In this document: positions 62,378 through 64,000 of the stretch, piece after piece
How the letters are laid out: each line of letters opens with the position of its first letter
How positions within the stretch are numbered: the stretch's first letter is position 1
NCBI RefSeq assembly: GCF_040436345.1
Contig: NC_133232.1
Coordinates: 32,997,315-33,061,314, forward strand
Length of the DNA stretch: 64,000 bases
Direction of reading: 5' to 3'
From: Pagrus major
Taxonomy: Eukaryota; Chordata; Actinopteri; Spariformes; Sparidae
Notes under the pieces: model-generated
Told to the model about the DNA's origin: nothing
Seen by the model: the letters and a program-made list of their open reading frames with translations, nothing else
Database searches by the model: none
Program-made: the position numbers and the translations under genes

Positions 62378-62735
62378 TGCGAGTGTGCCTGTTTGTTTGC
62401 GTATATTCTGTCCAGGTACGTCAAAACTCAAACCATTTACCCAGGAGCTACACAAACTGGCAGGTAATGTGAAGGGCCAGTCAACAGAAATACAAACATG
62501 GAAACTCTAACAAGGAATCTTTGCCTTTACCCAATCATGTCATGTGGAAAAACCTCAATGCTTTGCATTCAGATCTGGTTCAATGCTCGACTCTCCGTCC
62601 TGAGAGCTACTGTGTGAGACTCACCTCAATGATGTAGAGGACAATGTTCTTGTAGAAGCAGTACAGGATACACTTGGCTACGCGATTGTAATTCCAGGCT
62701 CCGTGGACGAGCAGCAGATTCTTCAAGTATTTGAA
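30695..62735 (-). CDS. atp8a1: Phospholipid-transporting P4-ATPase IA, C-terminal 328 residues
   Basis: P4-ATPase flippase moving phosphatidylserine (and phosphatidylethanolamine) to the cytoplasmic leaflet, working with a CDC50 subunit. Eleven exons in reading order: 62735-62625, 55702-55628, 53050-52928, 47878-47800, 46637-46576, 46378-46322, 45977-45870, 36095-36007, 35694-35602, 33795-33704 and 30792-30695. All junction phases agree; the total is 987 nt with stop. They encode the segment before helix 5 through helix 10 and the cytoplasmic tail. Helix 5 has FYKNIV, whose Lys corresponds to the lipid-transport lysine studied in ATP8A2. The tail carries [14 protein letters not shown], then GYAFS, the autoinhibitory motif of this subfamily, and ends TTKQRTNEW. 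Near-identity to human ATP8A1 across all exons makes the call firm. Upstream exons (actuator, P and N domains) lie beyond 64000. Confidence 0.96.
30926..31792. mobile_element. TIR-ended non-autonomous element with (TTTC)n insert
   Basis: The left end GAAGCAATAGTTCAACATTT and the inverted right end GAGGAATAGTTTGACATTTT match, about 867 bp apart. The interior has CAGCTTAGCTTAGCATAAAG and GGGAAATCTAAGCC, phrases of a teleost repeat family also present at 44305-44540. A (TTTC)n microsatellite sits at 31571-31611. There is no coding capacity. Confidence 0.75.
31571..31611. repeat. (TTTC)n microsatellite
   Basis: About ten perfect TTTC units. Confidence 0.97.
33704..33795 (-). CDS. atp8a1: atp8a1 exon: [14 protein letters not shown] tail segment
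   Basis: Acceptor GTGTATGTAG|TTTGAC, donor CTGCTCC|GTAAGT; 92 nt. Encodes [20 protein letters not shown] then [10 protein letters not shown], part of the regulatory tail. Confidence 0.95.
33991..34045. repeat. (GT)n microsatellite
   Basis: A near-perfect GT run with one CT interruption, about 200 bp upstream (in transcription) of the 33704-33795 exon. Confidence 0.95.
34236..34481. repeat. Composite (GT)n/(GA)n array
   Basis: About 245 bp of GT repeats broken by three GAGAGAGAAAGAGATT-like blocks and a few CT steps. The block structure suggests expansion of a compound GT+GA unit. Confidence 0.95.
35602..35694 (-). CDS. atp8a1: atp8a1 exon: cytoplasmic tail, first part
   Basis: Acceptor TTTAATTTACAG|GGTGAA, donor GAAAGAG|GTACAG; 93 nt. 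Encodes [19 protein letters not shown] then [11 protein letters not shown]. Confidence 0.94.
35695..36006 (-). other. atp8a1 short intron
   Basis: A 312-bp intron between the helix-10 exon and the next tail exon. Nothing else seen. Confidence 0.85.
36007..36095 (-). CDS. atp8a1: atp8a1 exon: helix 10
   Basis: Acceptor GTGACAG|GCGGCC, donor CAAAGT|GTGAGT; 89 nt, [20 protein letters not shown] then SLVFDVAYK. The acceptor is preceded by a GT-rich rather than pyrimidine-only tract because of a (CA)n at 36099-36121. Confidence 0.93.
36800..37010 (+). mobile_element. Diverged GGGCTGCAACTAACGA-family fragment
   Basis: Contains TTGTTTTGTCCAAAACCCAA, AGATATTCAGTTAACTGTCA and TTAAGAAGCTGAATTCAGAG, internal phrases of the family, with decayed ends. 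Confidence 0.6.
37240..38280. promoter_or_regulatory. Candidate conserved non-coding tract in atp8a1 intron
   Basis: A repeat-poor tract apart from the CA run at 37812-37851. It has motifs such as CAAATTAGCTAATC, TGTCATTACGTGTCA and TGTAATGTGACA, and a composition unlike the surrounding AT-rich repeats. Judgement by eye only. Confidence 0.2.
37812..37851. repeat. (CA)n microsatellite
   Basis: A CA run with one CG interruption. Confidence 0.93.
39531..39568. repeat. Perfect 15-bp inverted repeat
   Basis: Left arm CGTTTGGTGTGGATC (39531-39545), an 8-nt spacer, then right arm GATCCACACCAAACG (39554-39568). Surrounding text (TTCCTGGATCCGTCCG before, GGGGTCTATTGTGGGCC after) resembles a teleost repeat I have seen elsewhere. 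Confidence 0.85.
41319..41343. repeat. (CA)n microsatellite
   Basis: A short CA run with one CG interruption. Confidence 0.9.
43799..43846. repeat. (GT)n microsatellite
   Basis: About 24 perfect GT units. Confidence 0.97.
44305..44540 (+). mobile_element. Partial TIR element related to 30926-31792
   Basis: Starts TTAAAGGAATAGGTCGACAT, followed by GAAGAGAAGACTGATACCGA, TTAGCTTCGCTTAGCATAGG and GGGGGAAACAGCTAGCTGGC. Only the left end is recognisable; the matching right end is absent. Confidence 0.65.
45870..45977 (-). CDS. atp8a1: atp8a1 exon: helix 9
   Basis: Acceptor CCTTTTACAG|TTCAGT, donor GGAGAG|GTAAAC; 36 codons, [20 protein letters not shown] then [16 protein letters not shown]. Confidence 0.95.
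45978..46321 (-). other. atp8a1 intron
   Basis: A 344-bp intron with GTAGGT donor and TTTTACAG acceptor. No feature seen. Confidence 0.85.
46322..46378 (-). CDS. atp8a1: atp8a1 exon: helix 8
   Basis: Acceptor GTCTCCACAG|TTTGTT, donor ACCATG|GTAGGT; 19 codons, [19 protein letters not shown]. Confidence 0.94.
46576..46637 (-). CDS. atp8a1: atp8a1 exon: loop to helix 8
   Basis: Acceptor TCTCTTCACAG|ATACAG, donor TACACA|GTGAGT; 62 nt. The junction codon is G|AT (Asp), then [20 protein letters not shown]. Confidence 0.94.
46638..47799 (-). other. atp8a1 intron
   Basis: A 1.2 kb intron with no repeat or exon recognised. The neighbouring small intron 46379-46575 holds a TA-rich run at 46440-46482. 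Confidence 0.8.
47800..47878 (-). CDS. atp8a1: atp8a1 exon: helix 7
   Basis: Acceptor CTATTTTGCAG|GTCTTC, donor CAGCATG|GTAAGT; 79 nt. Encodes [20 protein letters not shown] then LKAFQH, leaving one base. Confidence 0.94.
49800..50091 (+). mobile_element. Near-complete GGGCTGCAACTAACGA-family element
   Basis: Includes TTTTCATTATCGATTAATAT, TTGTTTGGTCTATAAAGTAT, TCCCAAAGCCCAACGAGACG, AAGATATTCAGTTTACTGTG and the 3' end TTGATTAGTTGTTGCAGCTC. This 3' end is the inverted form of the family's GAGCTGCAACTAA-type start, so it is an inverted-repeat element. Confidence 0.8.
50340..50730. promoter_or_regulatory. Candidate conserved non-coding element
   Basis: A repeat-free stretch with dense homeodomain-type motifs (GCCAATTAGCC, AATAATGAATGCTAATGAAA, ATAATCATTTGTCAC, CTCCTAATTGCC). 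The texture matches vertebrate intronic enhancers; no alignment available. Confidence 0.3.
51625..51800 (+). mobile_element. Partial GGGCTGCAACTAACGA-family element
   Basis: Begins GTGGGGCTGCAACTAACGAT and continues TTGTTTTATTTATAAAATGC, AGGAGCTGGAATCAGAGGAT. Truncated. Confidence 0.75.
52928..53050 (-). CDS. atp8a1: atp8a1 exon: helix 6 and following loop
   Basis: Acceptor CTCATGCAG|ATCTTC, donor ACCAAG|GTAACA; 41 codons containing [20 protein letters not shown] and [20 protein letters not shown]. Confidence 0.95.
53921..54305 (+). repeat. Pair of diverged ~65-bp direct repeats
   Basis: TAATGCAGGGCTGAAAGACT at 53921 and TAATGAAGGGCTGAAAGACT at 54240. Both continue with AAAACA.TTCA....TCTTTTA.ATAATGAAG. 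The offset is 319 bp. Confidence 0.7.
55240..55330 (-). pseudogene. LINE reverse-transcriptase remnant
   Basis: Read on the minus strand, 55317-55282 gives [12 protein letters not shown], close to the GVPQGSxLGPLLF motif of non-LTR retrotransposon reverse transcriptases. Just before it in reading order is an in-frame TAG, and the frame degrades after about 20 codons. The match is short, so the LINE clade cannot be named. Confidence 0.5.
55628..55702 (-). CDS. atp8a1: atp8a1 exon: helix 5/6 loop
   Basis: Acceptor TCTCCCATAG|ATCTGG, donor AACGTG|GTGAGT; 25 codons, [20 protein letters not shown] then GLYNV. Confidence 0.95.
56753..57394. mobile_element. TIR-ended element with ACTT-rich interior
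   Basis: The left end GAGGTGGCAAAAGTACACAC and the inverted right end GAGGTGGGAAGTAAGAAAGT are imperfect inverted repeats about 640 bp apart. Both subterminal zones are rich in AAAAGTAGAAGTAC/AAGTAAAGTACAGATAC phrases, a common teleost repeat type. Confidence 0.65.
58600..59450. promoter_or_regulatory. Candidate conserved non-coding element
   Basis: A repeat-free tract within an otherwise repeat-rich intron. It has TAATTA-type and neighbouring motifs (TCTGATTAATTATGACTGCC, TTGTTTAATTAGATAATCGT, AATTAAGTTGCCATGG, TTAGCTAATAGTGTAATTTG). Of all non-coding stretches here, this one most resembles a deeply conserved vertebrate enhancer. Judgement by eye. Confidence 0.35.
61520..61770 (+). mobile_element. 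GGGCTGCAACTAACGA-family element
   Basis: Begins CAGGGCTGAAACTAACGATG, with TTTTCATGATTGATTAATCT, GTTTAGTTAATAAAATGTTA and the end GACTAATCTTTGCAGCTTTT. Confidence 0.75.
62302..62376. repeat. (GT)n microsatellite
   Basis: About 37 uninterrupted GT units, the longest pure dinucleotide run in the window, 250 bp 3' (in transcription) of the first visible atp8a1 exon. Confidence 0.98.
62625..62735 (-). CDS. atp8a1: atp8a1 exon: FKYLKNLL to helix 5
   Basis: Acceptor CCCACACAG|TTCAAA, donor CATTGAG|GTGAGT; 37 codons. Encodes [20 protein letters not shown] and [16 protein letters not shown], the start of helix 5 with its conserved Lys. Confidence 0.95.
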
Positions 62736-64000
62736 CTGTGTGGGAGGGGAGTAAATGGAGGAAAACGGCGAGATGAATGAATAGGAAAGGTCTGTGTACA
62801 GTACACTGTCTAATGGTTCCTCATAATCAGTGATCACTAAAGCAGTTACAGCAGGAACTTCAAGATTAAAGAAAGCAGCAGCGTTTTGTCATCCCCCAGC
62901 AGAGAGGACTGATGAGGCATTGTGGACAAAGCTCTCGCTAACGCATTCCAGAAATTTCAACTCACAGATTGTAAGCTTAAGAGAGCTTTAAAGTTGTTGA
63001 AATGGAGGAGTTCATACAGAGATATTGGTCTCCAAGGGCTCAGGATAATAGTTAAATGGCTTTATAATTGTACCACCATTTAGGGCCTGTGGTGAACTTT
63101 CACTGCTATTTCTGGCTGATAAGTGTGATGACACTGGAGCAGAACCTCGAGGCAAGCATTTCATCTTAGTTGCCAGGAAATTACTGAAACAAAGCACACT
63201 AAATTGCATCCTATTTGACAAAAAGAACCGCTCTTAAAATGTCTCACAAACCAGACTGCAATGAAAAAGAAGTAGAAGTCAACTTAAATCTTTGAGTAAA
63301 CAGTTTTGTTTACTTGAAGGCCTTCTTGTCTTTTGTCTTCTCTTCATTTACTTTATAAATGACGAAGAAAAGCAGCAAATCCTCACATTTAGGAAGTTGG
63401 AACCAACGAATGTTTGACATGTTGCTTGCAAAATGTCTGCAACAATTGATCGATTATCAACAGTTGGCAATTAATTTTCTTTTAATTGAATAACTGATTA
63501 ATCAACTTCTCATTTCGTTGTTAATGTTGTTTAACTTGTTTTTAACTTCATGTTGACAAAATCCTCCAGTTTTCACCCAGACATGAACGATAAGTTAAAT
63601 ATTGGCTGATCATCTGTCAAATAATGAGGTCTTTGGTGGAAGTGTTCCATCTCAGCTGCCATTTAATGACCAAAACAAAGCACACCAGTCGGACATAGAA
63701 GGAGAAGAATTCAACTAAATCTTTTGAGAAAACACAGTTTTGTTGACTTGACTACTTCTTTGCAGTATTCTTTGGTAAAACGACAGCACGTTGGCTGCTC
63801 CCCGGTTTGTCTGACCCCTCGAATGGTCGAATCAAACATCAGTTAACACGGAGCTGAGCTGATGACAGATGGAGAGCAGAGGTGCCTCAGCCCAGAGCCT
63901 CTTCACTCTGCACACAGATAACTCTGAGCTTTCAAGTACTAAATCTTAGAAACTAGCTCCCCAATAATCCACAGCAGCGAGGAGCTCATCTGAGACTCTA
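62736..64000 (-). other. atp8a1 intron, continues beyond window
   Basis: Holds a decayed GGGCTGCAACTAACGA-family fragment at about 63330-63520 (CTCACATTTAGGAAGTTGGA, CTGCAACAATTGATCGATTA). No exon up to 64000. Confidence 0.75.

Larger units (their letters stand above)
55703..62624 (-). other. atp8a1 6.9 kb intron
   Basis: Contains a TIR element at 56753-57394, a poly(C) run at 57786-57798, a low-repeat tract at 58600-59450, a GGGCTGCAACTAACGA-family copy at 61520-61770 and (GT)n at 62302-62376. No exon is supported. Confidence 0.75.

Overview
This is ordinary nuclear DNA of a ray-finned (most likely percomorph teleost) fish. Evidence: multi-exon genes with GT/AG introns, fish-like versions of known vertebrate proteins, dense CA/GT microsatellites, and several interspersed repeat families I know from teleost genomes. 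I see no bacterial, phage, CRISPR or organellar material. Exon limits below were set by reading splice sites and checking that codon phase is kept at every junction.

Four genes are present. (1) Positions 1-8582, minus strand: a class I Rab11-family interacting protein, closest to Rab11-FIP5/Rip11. It has four visible exons, and the last is a giant exon running off the left edge, so the C-terminal Rab11-binding domain lies outside the window. (2) 12201-20688, minus: bend4, complete in five exons (557 codons), with poly-Q/poly-H tracts, a coiled coil and a BEN domain. (3) 23028-25516, plus: shisa3, complete in two exons (285 codons). (4) 30695-62735, minus: the 3' part of atp8a1, a P4-ATPase phospholipid flippase. 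Eleven exons encode the last 328 residues, from just before membrane helix 5 to the stop.

Layout: bend4 and shisa3 are divergent and share a 2.3 kb intergenic region. shisa3 and atp8a1 converge tail to tail. The order and orientation bend4(-)-shisa3(+)-atp8a1(-) is, from memory, that of human 4p13, in a far more compact form. The rab11fip gene beside bend4 is not a neighbour in human. The four genes do not form a pathway; their linkage looks like inherited synteny.

The rest is intron and intergenic sequence. It holds microsatellites, a 10-bp minisatellite upstream of bend4, several terminal-inverted-repeat (MITE-like) elements, a TTAA-flanked piggyBac-like element with nested tandem repeats in bend4 intron 4, about seven copies of one teleost element that starts GGGCTGCAACTAACGA, a LINE reverse-transcriptase remnant, and several low-repeat AT-homeobox-motif-rich tracts that could be conserved enhancers. 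I found no clearly undescribed biological system. The best leads are the duplicated module and NPF cluster in the giant rab11fip exon, the in-frame upstream start of shisa3, and the nested transposon in bend4.
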